Source: Owenia fusiformis (taxonomy: Eukaryota; Annelida; Polychaeta; Sabellida; Oweniidae). From it: 64,000 nucleotides of DNA. Positions 34,113 through 45,208 of the stretch are shown here, one piece after another (position 1 is the first letter of the stretch; the number at the start of each line of letters is the position of its first letter). The translations under genes were made by a program, and so were the position numbers. The notes below the pieces were generated by a model that made no database searches, was not told the origin of the DNA, and was given only the letters and a program-made list of their open reading frames with translations. The stretch covers positions 40,021,366 to 40,085,365 of the forward strand of contig CAIIXF020000001.1 of NCBI GenBank assembly GCA_903813345.2, read 5' to 3'.

Positions 34113-37100
34113 ATGACATTGAGTAACATTTATTTCATTATATCTTCATCTCTGATGCTTAAAGTAGCAGCTCAAACACCATTAGAAAGTAAGTAAAACT
34201 GTATTTGTATCAATAATATCTGTTGTATGACTGCATTACAAATTATTCATGTTTTAAAACAACATTTGCCTTGTTATTTTGTTCAGTTGATTTTATATCT
34301 GCGATTTACTATCGTATTTAAAGATATTTTGATTGAATGCTGTCAAATTCTTTTAAACGCCCATGCATTGCATAGACAATGGTCAAACCTATTATAGCAG
34401 CTCTTTGACCAAATTATACCTCTTCCGAAGTAGCAATGACTCGAATTTACATTTTCCAGGATATACTGATATATTGACTATCCTATTGAACGATTCACCG
34501 GGCTGTGACGGTAAGTGTTTCCATATTTTGTGCAGAGATGTAAAACTTAAATGTAGTTCTACATTCTCTTTATTTAAAATGGTGTTTCTTAGAGTATTCT
34601 TGTGACAATCTATTTCTATAAATATTCAAATCTGATTAATTTGAAAATATGAATAAAAAGATCAGATCGCAGTATCAGTTTTACTTGATATCGTATTAGA
34701 TTGATATAAATGTTCCGTTTATAAATATAGGCGTTTAATAGTCGCCTTATTTCATTTAATCAGATCAGTGAAGATGCTATAATACTACATATTTGATATG
34801 TTCAGAAGAAAAAAGTGCTTATTCTGATATCTCATTTGTGTTATGTCTAGGATGCCATTTCCAAGAGGGAAGCAATTGTTGCAGATTTGAGGTTAAACAT
34901 GACCGTGCCGGGAGACCACGGGATGATAGCGTACTGGGACGTCAAGAGCAGCTATGTCCAACGGGCCAGGCATGGGATGATGATATATGTGAATGTGCTC
35001 TGCATGTCCCTGGTTGTGACCCTGCAATTGATTGTTCAAGTATACGTTTGATTGTTAGAAATAATAGAGAGTCATATAGAGACTAACTTATCAATCCCTT
35101 TATATGTTCTGTATAACTTATAATTTGTGTACTACGTACGTACTTATAAACACAAGTTAGAATTTCACTAAGAGCGAAATCTCTCTATTGTTATAAGGTC
35201 TGTAACTAAAACCTGTAACTGTATTGTTATCTAACATTTTCGTTATAAGAAATAGTAAATATTTTTTCTATTTCAGTTGATCAACCAAATATTTCGAATT
35301 CAAACACAACACCTCTGATACCAAGTAAGTCTGATAATAGCATTTTATTGAACATAACATTCTTATATACATGTACATTTTAATTAGATAGCTATTTTGG
35401 TGCGTCATTATAATTATTAATTATATATTGATCCCATTGTCATGACTAAAAGCGGCTGCTATTTTGTATATATAGTTGACGTCCCACGATGTCCTGATGA
35501 CTTGGGTATCGGTAAATATATTGATATTTCTATTTGAAAATAACTGCTAACGTTATAACTATATAGCAACAAATATATAAAAAGTAACAGGAATCACAAA
35601 AATGAAAGAGCATGTTATAGTACGAATCAAGCCAATACTTTTTGCTAGACCCGTTTCGATCAAACAATAACCATTTCATTTTATATACTTACATAATGAG
35701 TAAAATTCCATAACCACTCTTTTCTAACATTGCTATGGTTCGTGTTGGTAGATGAATGTTGTTTAGAAGAGCTTGTCCAGGTCTATGGTGTGGTGAATAA
35801 TACCAACAGTACCAGTTACTGGATCAACAGAGACTACTCCAAGTTCAACACATGCCCCTCTGGTCAGATATTTAACCTCTCATCGTGTTGTTGTGAGGGA
35901 GATTTACATGGTTGGTTTTAATAAATATAAGTTTCTGAAATGAGCTTGAGTAATAGTACATGTAATGTATATGATACCGTTGAATGGTTTGATTTTGATA
36001 TATAATTATGTTGTCTATGTAAATGCCTTGCAACTGGTTGCTCACAGTCCCAGGTCAATCTATTGCAGAACCTAGGATCAGATATTGCAAGTACTGGCCA
36101 TTTGATGAAGAATATGGAACACGCGACATATATCAAGACACTGCTACACTGAATAGGGGCGCAAGACTGGGCGAAGGGCATAATAACAAAAATGGGTTAT
36201 TCATTCCAAAGAAAAGAGCTATGAAAATTTACCATTATGTGGGTACCCCATTCAGGATAGATGGTACATTCAGTGTCTCATTCTGGGTCAAAACCTCTGC
36301 AAGTGACAGCGCAAATGGAACTGTGATATTAAGTAACGGTGACAGTAGGATTCAACCATCTATGATATTCTTCACCTACGGAAATACAGTGTCTGGTGGC
36401 ATCTATACTCAATCTGAAAAAGCCTCGAGCAATCCTGTGCCAACAGCTGACTTTCTGTTTCAGGTGAAAATCATTTTATTGCATAGCACACTCTTATCTT
36501 GGATACTGTCCAAAAAGGAAATGGTAGCTCATCTCGGTGCAATAAATCATGTTGGATAAATTGATTTGTAGGATTTGGATGGAGACGGCTGGCATTTTAT
36601 AGCGTTTGTGTATGAAGACCCTAACACACATCTATACACTGATGACACAGTGACATCTTTTACACAACAGAGTGGTAAAAATTACTATCTAGTGTTTTAA
36701 TCTTGTGTTTTTCACTTATCACACTTCCGAAATTGAATTGAAAATGTCTGAAGAAATGTAACAAATTTATAGACACTTTTTCAGATAGTACTCATGGCCA
36801 ACTTTCTGTATGTACCACGAATTCAGATTTATATGTAACTCCTGGATCACTTTCTGTTCCACGCTCAATGATGGTAAAACAAGATCCATTCTTTAAGTCC
36901 TCCTAACTCCCATTTTAGGAAAAATTGTGCGCAATCGCTGTTTAATTTTGGCAGGCGGAAGCAACACGTATCAATTAAATTTGGACGAGGTAAATATAAA
37001 AATAATATATTAACATTTTCTTCCTTGCTTGTATTTTGCCATATTTTTAACTTTACCCGTATCGTATCATACACACGAAGTGTTATTTTACTGTCGGAAA

Positions 37101-38127
37101 ACGATATACTTTTAATATCAACACAGGCTGGTATCGAAAGATTTGTCCGCTGTGACGAAGCATGCTATTTTTCATAAAAACACCATCAATACTTCACAAT
37201 TTATGTTTCGTTATATCAAAGAAAATTACTTACTCTATACGATGGATATATCATTTGCGGATAACTTTCACCTCTGTTTGAAGTTCAATAAGTAAAATCT
37301 ATTGAAAACGGCGCCAGAGTATCAAACTCTAAAATGTACCATTTCTTGTTTAACTGTTTTTATGGCATGATATAGTGACATGATAATATTAACATCTGTT
37401 TTCAGCTACCCTGCTACCGTGCAGGGACAAGAATAGTTTAAGTCAGTAAATATGGTGTAAGATATTGTTAGTATCTTACCCTAGCGTCAAGTTTTGTTTT
37501 TGTGAGGGCGGCCGAAGACGAAGCTCTCTTTTAAGAAGTGAAGTCAAACGAATGCAAAGGGTAGTTTTCAGCATAACTCTGAATGTATTAATGAGATATT
37601 GATGTATTGAGTCTTTTTATCTTTTTTTTTATAAAAAATAAATTTTACATTTTTGTCCTTTGTGACGGAGCAGTTTCATTAATATCTTCATAGTTATGCT
37701 GAAAACATATGTAAATATTATAGTGTCACTATATCGTGCCATTAAAAAGTTAAACAAGAAATGGTACATTTTGGAGTATGATACTCCGGCGCCATTTTAA
37801 ATAGCTTTTCCCCCCAGCGTTATTTGACTTCAAACAGAAGTGAAAGTTACCCACAAACGAGTTATCCTTTGCATGGAGTTAGTAACTTTATTTGATATCA
37901 CGAAAGATATGAATTAAAAAATAAATTGTAAGTAGTATTCGTTGGTATAACGAAACATATGAAAAATAACATGCTCCGTCACAGCGGACAAATCTTTCGA
38001 TACCAGCCTGTGATCATCCACATTTGACTTTCAGCTTGTATTCTGTGACTTTGCGTTTAATGGTACTGATGTGGATCAACTAAGAGATCATGGCAAAATT
38101 CCCACAAAAAACAGTATAGAAGTTTAG
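34113..38127 (+). CDS. Secreted LamG/cysteine-module protein C (413 aa)
   Basis: Ten exons: 34113-34188, 34460-34510, 34851-35039, 35277-35324, 35476-35511, 35752-35910, 36048-36463, 36572-36674, 36919-36989, 38035-38127; the total is in frame. Signal peptide MTLSNIYFIISSSLMLKVAA. Module 1 (~43-105): EGSNCCRFEVKHDR, then CPTGQAWDDDICEC and CDPAIDC. Linker 106-133 uses two tiny exons. Module 2 (~134-186): DECCLEELVQVYGVVN, then CPSGQIFNLSSCCC. LamG domain (~187-413): CKYWPFDEEYGTRDIYQ, GTFSVSFWVKT, GNTVSGGIYT, DGWHFIAFVYEDP, LVFCDFAF. It is closest to gene B in LamG sequence. The last intron holds an 891-bp palindrome that ends only 22 bp before the final acceptor. Possible poly(A) signals are ATTAAA (38148) and AATAAA (38498). 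Function as for A and B: inferred extracellular matrix protein. Confidence 0.75.
37122..38012. mobile_element. 891-bp palindromic element in last intron of gene C
   Basis: CACAGGCTGGTATCGAAAGA at the left is mirrored by its complement at the right end. Arms of about 270-300 bp (through ATGGTACATTTT / GGCGCCATTTT words) surround a centre that holds a TACCCT micro-element. ATCAA and ATCAT flank it, a possible imperfect 5-bp duplication. Non-coding. Confidence 0.6.
37407..37563. repeat. TACCCT micro-element, copy 2
   Basis: Begins TACCCTGCTACCGTGCAGGG and ends ATGCAAAGGGTA. Its right half (GACGAAGCTCTCTTTTAAGA, then AGTGAAGTCAAACGAATGC) is nearly identical to the copy at 50230-50309 read in reverse. 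It sits at the centre of the 891-bp palindrome, with extra sequence in its left half. Confidence 0.6.
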
Positions 38128-38153
38128 AAGGAACTATTAAGATCTGAATTAAA

Positions 38154-39549
38154 CATACTTCGAACCCTATCATAGGGGTGGACTATGTTTGAATGGTTGC
38201 ACAATTAGTAAACAGGGGAGTTCCCCCTGGGTGTTGCCAGGATCTAATATAAAGCGAGAAAATGAATAATATGGGCGGGGGGTTTGGGCTTTATGTCCAC
38301 AGTTTAAGTTTTAAACTTCTAAAAGATATTTTTATAAATTTTTAATTAAATAGTTGCATCGCATACCTCAAGCCTGGCTACGCCCATGAAGATCTAGTCG
38401 TTCATGATTCTCACTTAAAGATTCGACTACAGATTTTAGATATTACATATATTCCAAGAAGTGATATAACTATTGTAATAGTGACATACGTATTTGAAAT
38501 AAAATTCAGATTGTTCAATAGAAAACACGTGGTTTGGTTTAGCCCTGGAAATTGTTTTAACAGAGACATCCGGAATATTCAAGAATATAACTTTATGGGC
38601 ATAGCACAGTCAAGACGCCAAAACATGCACAATTCGCAATGAGGTAAATTGAAAAAACGATAAAATCTAATTTACCCACGAAATGATTTTAGTATGCTCC
38701 CTTGATATTTTTCGTTATCTAACAATATCTGATGAACCAATGCTATTGCCATGAGGAATGCATTAGCGAAAGTGAAGACACCATTGGTTTAATACTTACT
38801 TCTATGTGAAAAACTAAATAATGTTTTGAATAATGAAACAGGCTTCAGTTCAACACGTGTGATCGTGTTTAAAGGTGAATTTGATGGTAGTTCTAAGGAA
38901 AAGATTAAGTACTCATATTTGACAAGAAGTTAACAAAAAATAAGTTGCTTCTTGTTTTTTTGTGTTACGTATTTCTCTTACAAAAGTAAAATATGAAACA
39001 GAATAGATTATTTTTAGGTTTACAATAACTTATTCAATGTCGTATTATACTTTGGAGAATATTTGAGAATTTGAACCCAAATGGTAAGATGGGGGGGGGG
39101 GCAGTACATGTAAGTGCAGTGACCCTTGGCCATTATGCAAAAATTGCGTCAGAATCTTTGATTTCAGTAAAAATGAGATTTGATAGAATAAAAATAATGT
39201 ATGCATTTGGGTATTTAGGGATGTCGAATACAAATTACTAATTTTCTACTGGGAATACATAGATTGCAGCAAGTCACACTACCTTACCACGTGACCACGT
39301 TTAAAAGGGAAACAGGGTGCAGTTAAGTTGCAAATGGAGGACGTGGGTTTATTTCCATATTTCTTAACGTAAAATACATTTTACATTTATTTTTAGTGTT
39401 TTACCAGACATAAAAAAGATTCATCAAGCAGTTTGTAGAATATTGTTGGCAATAAACCCCAAAAGGCGCAGTAAAGTAAAACTTGAAAGCAATACAAGAT
39501 ACATTTCAGTAAATCTAGAAACTGATTGAAAGCCAAAGATCTTGCGCAT
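38154..39549. other. Intergenic between LamG gene C and the tRNA array
   Basis: AT-rich; contains short G-runs (near 38276 and 39091) and no supported exon. Confidence 0.3.
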
Positions 39550-39619
39550 GCGCGATCGAGGTAGGGTAGTGTGATAGACTAACATGAGAATGTCGTGAAT
39601 TCGATCCTCACTCGGGGCA
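39550..39619 (+). pseudogene. Degenerate tRNA-Met unit at the array edge
   Basis: The 3' half (GAATTCGATCCTCACTCGGG) matches the array genes, while the 5' half and anticodon arm have decayed. It marks the left border of the plus-strand array. Confidence 0.6.
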
Positions 39620-39708
39620 GGAATTGTTTTGCCAGTCTGATGTTTTATGTAGGGTTTCTTTTGAATGGTTTGAGTTGGGTGTTGGTTAAATTGCCATGGC
39701 ACAAGCAA

Positions 39709-39800
39709 GCCTCGGTAGCGCAGTAGGCAGCGCGTCAGTCTCATAATCACACAATGCAAGGGCGATCTGAAGGTCGTGAGTTCGATCCTCACTCGGGGCA
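39709..39800 (+). tRNA. Elongator tRNA-Met(CAT) with 19-nt intron, array copy 1
   Basis: The mature sequence (73 nt) folds into a full cloverleaf. Acceptor GCCTCGG pairs with TCGGGGC (two G-U pairs), the D arm is GCGC/GCGC, the T arm GTGAG-TTCGATC-CTCAC is perfect, and the discriminator is A. It closely resembles the vertebrate elongator tRNA-Met and not the initiator. The anticodon loop CTCATAA is interrupted after position 37 by a 19-nt insert (ATCACACAATGCAAGGGCG), the canonical place for nuclear tRNA introns. TTTT follows within about 10 nt as a Pol III terminator. The repeat unit around it is ~200 bp. Confidence 0.9.
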
Positions 39801-39906
39801 GGCACAGTTTTGCCAGTCTTTTATGTGAGTTTGCTTTTGAATGTTTTTAGCTGTGTGATACTCCAAAATCGAAATCATCTTTGGTAAATTGCTATGACAC
39901 ATGCAA

Positions 39907-39998
39907 GCCTCGGTAGCGCAGTAGGCAGCGCGTCAGTCTCATAATCACACAATGCAAGGGCGATCTGAAGGTCGTGAGTTCGATCCTCACTCGGGGCA
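39907..39998 (+). tRNA. tRNA-Met(CAT) with intron, array copy 2
   Basis: Identical exons and 19-nt intron to copy 1; TTTT follows in CATAGTTTTGCC. Confidence 0.9.
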
Positions 39999-40101
39999 GG
40001 CATAGTTTTGCCAGTCTCATGTTTTATGTGAGTTTGCTTTTGCATGATTTGAGCTGTGTGATACTACAAAATCCAAATAATCTTTGGTACGAGACAAGCA
40101 A

Positions 40102-40193
40102 GCCTCGGTAGCGCAGTAGGCAGCGCGTCAGTCTCATAATCACACCAGGCGGGAGCGATCTGAAGGTCGTGAGTTCGATCCTCACTCGGGGCA
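40102..40193 (+). tRNA. tRNA-Met(CAT) with variant intron, array copy 3
   Basis: Exons are as in copy 1. The intron keeps 19 nt but differs in its middle (CCAGGCGGGAGCG in place of CAATGCAAGGGCG). Confidence 0.9.
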
Positions 40194-40303
40194 GGCACCG
40201 TTTTGCCAGTTTGATGTAAGGAAATGTTGCTTTTGAATGTTTTTGACCTCTGTGATACTGTAAAATCGTAATTTTCTTTGGTAAATTACCTTCACACAAG
40301 CAA

Positions 40304-40395
40304 GCCTCGGTAGCGCAGTAGGCAGCGCGTCAGTCTCATAATCACACAATGCAAGGGCGATCTGAAGGTCGTGAGTTCGATCCTCACTCGGGGCA
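40304..40395 (+). tRNA. tRNA-Met(CAT) with intron, array copy 4
   Basis: Exons and intron are the same as copy 1. Its flanks match copy 1, which suggests block duplication of several units. Confidence 0.9.
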
Positions 40396-40501
40396 GGCAC
40401 AGTTTTGCCAGTCTTTTATGTGAGTTTGCTTTTGAATGTTTTTAGCTGTGTGATACTCCAAAATCGAAATTATCTTTGGTAAATTGCTATGACACATGCA
40501 A

Positions 40502-40593
40502 GCCTCGGTAGCGCAGTAGGCAGCGCGTCAGTCTCATAATCACACAATGCAAGGGCGATCTGAAGGTCGTGAGTTCGATCCTCACTCGGGGCA
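40502..40593 (+). tRNA. tRNA-Met(CAT) with intron, array copy 5
   Basis: Same gene body as copy 1; its flanks match copy 2. Confidence 0.9.
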
Positions 40594-40696
40594 GGCATAG
40601 TTTTGCCAGTCTCATGTTTTATGTGAGTTTGCTTTTGCATGATTTGAGCTGTGTGATACTGCAAAATCCAAATAATCTTTGGTACGAGACAAGCAA

Positions 40697-40757
40697 GCCT
40701 CGGTAGCGCAGTAGGCAGCGCGTCAGTCTCATAATCACACCAGGCAAGAGCGATCTG
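40697..40757 (+). pseudogene. 3'-truncated tRNA-Met unit
   Basis: Intact to the anticodon arm and intron (variant CCAGGCAAGAGCG, close to copy 3), then joined directly to spacer sequence. The T arm and acceptor 3' strand are missing. Confidence 0.8.
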
Positions 40758-40821
40758 TTTTTGACCTCTGTGATACTGTAAAATCGAAATCATCTTTGGT
40801 AAATTGCCTTGACACAAGCAA

Positions 40822-40913
40822 GCCTCGGTAGCGCAGTAGGCAGCGCGTCAGTCTCATAATCACACAATGCAAGGGCGATCTGAAGGTCGTGAGTTCGATC
40901 CTCACTCGGGGCA
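40822..40913 (+). tRNA. tRNA-Met(CAT) with intron, array copy 6
   Basis: Same gene body as copy 1. From here the unit length settles at 203 bp for three successive copies. Confidence 0.9.
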
Positions 40914-41024
40914 GGCACAGTTTTGCCAGTCTGGTATTTTATGTAAGGCTGCTTTTGAATGTTTGGAGCTTGGTGATACTGCAAAATCCAAATTTTCTTT
41001 GGTAAATTGCCATGACACAAGCAA

Positions 41025-41116
41025 GCCTCGGTAGCGCAGTAGGCAGCGCGTCAGTCTCATAATCACACAATGCAAGGGCGATCTGAAGGTCGTGAGTTCG
41101 ATCCTCACTCGGGGCA
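41025..41116 (+). tRNA. tRNA-Met(CAT) with intron, array copy 7
   Basis: Same gene body as copy 1, with near-identical spacers on both sides. Confidence 0.9.
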
Positions 41117-41227
41117 GGCACAGTTTTGCCAGTCTGGTATTTTATGTAAGGCTGCTTTTGAATGTTTTGAGCTGGGTGATACTGCAAAATCCAAATTTTC
41201 TTTATTAATTTGCCATGACACAAGCAA

Positions 41228-41319
41228 GCCTCGGTAGCGCAGTAGGCAGCGCGTCAGTCTCATAATCACACAATGCAAGGGCGATCTGAAGGTCGTGAGT
41301 TCGATCCTCACTCGGGGCA
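41228..41319 (+). tRNA. tRNA-Met(CAT) with intron, array copy 8
   Basis: Same gene body as copy 1; followed by CACATTTTTGCC, giving a five-T terminator. Confidence 0.9.
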
Positions 41320-41430
41320 GGCACATTTTTGCCAGTCTGGTATTTTATGTAAGGCTGCTTTTGAATGTTTTGAGCTGGGTGATACTGCAAAATCCAAATT
41401 TTCTTTGGTGAATTGCCATGACACAAGCAA

Positions 41431-41510
41431 GCCTCGGTAGCGCAGTAGGCAGCGCGTCAGTCTCATAATCACACACAATGCAAGGGCGATCTGAAGGTCG
41501 TGAGTCGATG
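41431..41510 (+). pseudogene. tRNA-Met unit broken in the T arm
   Basis: The 5' half is intact and the intron is two bases longer (CACACACAATG). The T arm is cut and runs into spacer sequence. Confidence 0.75.
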
Positions 41511-41538
41511 ATTTGGTAAGCTGCCATTTCACAAGCAA

Positions 41539-41570
41539 GCCTCGGTAGCGCAGTTGGCAGCGTGAGTTCA
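41539..41570 (+). pseudogene. tRNA-Met 5' fragment
   Basis: Only the acceptor 5' strand and D arm remain (GCCTCGGTAGCGCAGTTGGC), after which the sequence diverges. Confidence 0.6.
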
Positions 41571-41684
41571 AGAAAACTTGAAGACAGGGTCGTATATGAA
41601 TATTAGTTTTGAATTGTGAGTTATTTTTGACTTCCCTGAAGATAGCAAGAAAAAAATCAATTTTTTCAATGTGCCGTCCTACTT

Positions 41685-41759
41685 GTAGGCAGCGCGTCAG
41701 TCACATAATCACACAGTGCAAGAGCAACCTGAGGATCGTGAGTTCGATCCCCAAGAGGT
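41685..41759 (+). pseudogene. Degenerate tRNA-Met unit at the right edge of the array
   Basis: GTAGGCAGCGCGTCAGTCAC through GTGAGTTCGATCC is recognisable with several changes; both acceptor strands are lost. Confidence 0.6.
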
Positions 41760-44700
41760 CCAAAGGTTGGTATGTAATAATTACTGTGGAGAGAAGTTTC
41801 TTTTAAGGAAACAAAAAGTAATACTGAAAAGATTTGTCACACAGGTTTTGTACACAACACAACTATTAACTCATTGGATTGTTAACTGCACATGACAAAT
41901 ACTATTGGTGATCTTATTCGGGTGGGAGTCTAACTTGGAAAATCAATTTGTTTTTTACACCAATAGTTAATAGAACAGAGTAATCCAGGATTATTCTATC
42001 GCTATAAAACAGGAATAAGTTATGTGTCTTGGAATTGATAATTTGGCGAGTGCGCAAGTGTTACGAATGACATGTGATATGAATAAGTGATGCAGAGAGG
42101 CATTAATCGCCCATTTCCACACCGCAGCTGACGCTAAATCTCTGTTTAATAACCAAAAATCACATCGATTTTCGGCAAAGATTTAATAATGCATTTAATT
42201 CGATCGAAACTTTCACTTGTCAAGTATGGTAAGTCTTTGAAATCGGCCTCGACAGTTTATTGCAGTGCACGGATCTTGTGTCAGAGGTATAGCAAATGAG
42301 AGGCGCAGGATCGACAACAGTTGGCTTTGACTGGAAAATTCTCATGGGTGAAGTTTATTGTATAGGAGCTAGATGGACTACCGCTAACGGAGAGTTAATC
42401 AAAGAGCAGGGATGTTTAGATAACAGAACTGGAATAAAAAGTGAATTTCAAAATTCGTATTCTATGATAGAATAAATAAAAAAGGTAAATATTTGTTTGT
42501 TATACAGTTGAATATGATAAATATATTTAACATTTCTAATTTTTAAATAGTGTGAGCTACAGTTAATCCAAGTATCATCTTAGGTCTATTTTAGAAATGC
42601 GGCATATTTGTGTACTTTATATATGTTAAAAACTGATCGATCATTTTTAGAATTGTTATAAACTATTTATATTCTAGATACCAGTTATGTCTCTAAAGTC
42701 CCTACACCTGTCAAAAGAATTTATTTTTTCACTAAAACAATAGCGCTAAATCGGTTATCCTTCTGGCTGATTGAGTTAAAGTAGTCGGGTTCATCTCTCC
42801 CAAGGGTGCATTTCCCCTGAAATTACAATAAAAAGAAGTCATAGTTCTTGTATCTCCACTGGCTGACTTCTTGTGATATGATCAATTCATGGACTCGGGA
42901 CTGGTCAACCGTTTCGTGCACTTAAACGCGTATTAGCCGATTCTAAATTTATTGAAGGGGGAACTGTAACGACCATGAGAAAGTCTTATTATTGTCGCCA
43001 AAATATCTGGACCTTGAAATACTAAACTGAGACAAGGAGGTACATTCCATTTGTATTTTGGACCAGTTTACTACCGGAGAGATGTAGTAAGTTGCGTTTT
43101 TCTGAAAAGAAGATCTGTAATCTATTCAATTGAGTTTTTGCAAATAAGTAATTCGCCCGGATATTATGCCATCTTTGTTATGTGCACCATAAGCATGTAA
43201 TATACAATTTTACATTTAGGTCAACGAATACACGCGTGTATATGGTGAATCATGTAAGGTCGTCTCGCAAAGGTATTGGTAATTCAATTTAAAATGACGT
43301 GACGTGAAACTGAATCACAAAGGATCCCCTCCCTAAACATATTACAAATCAATTACCAACCAACACAACGTCTTTACAAATTGCCAATTCATGTAATGTT
43401 TGGGGCTTTGAATAATTTAACTAGTACGCACATAAACTCATTAAAATGACGATATTTTGTTTAAAGATAGTCGATAAATAAATAAATTCCTGGGGGGTTG
43501 TTTTGATATTAGGTTCCATTGATACAATGGTAATTAAATTTCGAAGTGTTTCTGGTTGAGTATAATCAATGAACATTCATTAGGTTATCAAAATTGTTAT
43601 TACTAAATGTGACACCCAAATTCATACAATATACTTGAAGAAGGCATGTCAAACATCAATTGATACGAACTACTAGTGTATTATCACTTTCATGCAGTAA
43701 ACACATGGGAACAAAGTATAACGAACAGAAAACAAAGATATTATTGACAAATGAACATATTACGGCAATTGATTTCCTTGGGTTTCCAACCATGAACTTT
43801 AGTTACTGACAAAGCCTATGAAATATGTTAAAGACAAGGCGCATAACGTGGCCCATTGCCTGTTACTGTTTTTAGAATCTATTCATCAATACCTTCAACG
43901 TCTTAAACTTGGCCTAAACCTGTATTCATATAACGTATATGTACATGTAAATAAATATAAAAAATTTAAATAAAAATAAAAAAAATAAATAAAAATATGA
44001 ATAGAAATGCAAAATGTTGATTAAACGTAACTGCATCGAAACTCTTTCGAAGCTCATTTTAACTTGTTGGAAAACTTCCAATTTTCGCAGGAGTTCATAT
44101 AATCGGAATAAAATTGTGATTATCACCAGCAAGAAAAACGGTGGTTGATTTTAGAATACTGCCAAATCATTTTAATTTCGCATCGAACCATTTAGAGACA
44201 ATTAAGGTACTAGCGTTTTGTTCCCACACTTCCAGGACATAATCATTTTAAAGCATTGTTTACGTTTTTAGATATGATTACTACGAGTATTTTGTTAGAA
44301 GAACATCAAACATCAAATTTGTTACCCGACCCTTTTTATAAATAATGGCCTAATTTCGATCGTGTCAGAAGAAACGCGATGTACAAAATAATATCGTTCT
44401 AGATCTGAAACAAATGATGTGCATATCTCAGGTATGGCGAAATTGCCCCTTTAACCACAAAATTTAGAGATACTAAATTTCTAATTGAGGAAATAGAATA
44501 TTATATTGTGATGTTAGAAAGAAGATGGTCCATTATATCGTTTCACTTCCAGGAAAAATAGACACTGGAACATATAGAAGAGCTATTATTAACCTGGTTT
44601 TATATTGAAATGGAATATTCTCTAAGAATCTAATAATTTGTTAAGAATCAGTTCTGAACTGAACAACGATTGATTATTTACACTGAGCCCCAGGCGGAAA

Positions 44701-45208
44701 GAGTAAATAATCCTACTTAGTACTGAACATAGAAACTATTGCTTCTAAGGATGTTTAATTCCTGGAAAGGGCTTAATCACCAGCATTTTATTGTTTCGTC
44801 AAGCTAGTGGCCAGTTGTCCTTTTGACAGTTATGCCCATTCTGAGTCAAGTCGTGACTACTCATCATCATTAGAAGTTCTTGCGGCTCCCAAGGGAATGA
44901 CATTTTGCTACTTATTGCTCGTAATTATCGCTGTCCACTTTTCGTTCAGATTTAGTAGGGCTTAAACATTCAATTTAACGTTTGAGCTGTTAGGATCAAA
45001 CTCAGAGCCCTTTTTTAAAATGGTGGTGTATGACGGTGCGTGGCACAGAAGAGAAAAGTAATTCCCTTTGAAACAATAAAAAGGAAAAGCAGACTTTTTT
45101 AACATGTACAAATATGCACCATGAGAAAACACTTAATATTGTTTCAAATGCTTTTAGATGACTGCAAAGATCTTCATGAGCTAAAAGCTAGATTGACATT
45201 CCTGAAAG
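41760..45208. other. Intergenic between tRNA array and the vesicular transporter gene
   Basis: About 3.4 kb of AT-rich sequence with no recognised exon or repeat family. An A/T-only tract (AAATAAAAATAAA-like) lies near 43950-43995. The promoter of the transporter is presumably in its right part, but no clear element can be named. Confidence 0.35.

Noticed and set aside
39424-41571. Minus-strand ORFs of 60-120 aa with the recurrent text EDRTHDLQIALALCDYETDA
   Set aside because: They are reverse-strand translations of the tRNA-Met array, not a protein family.
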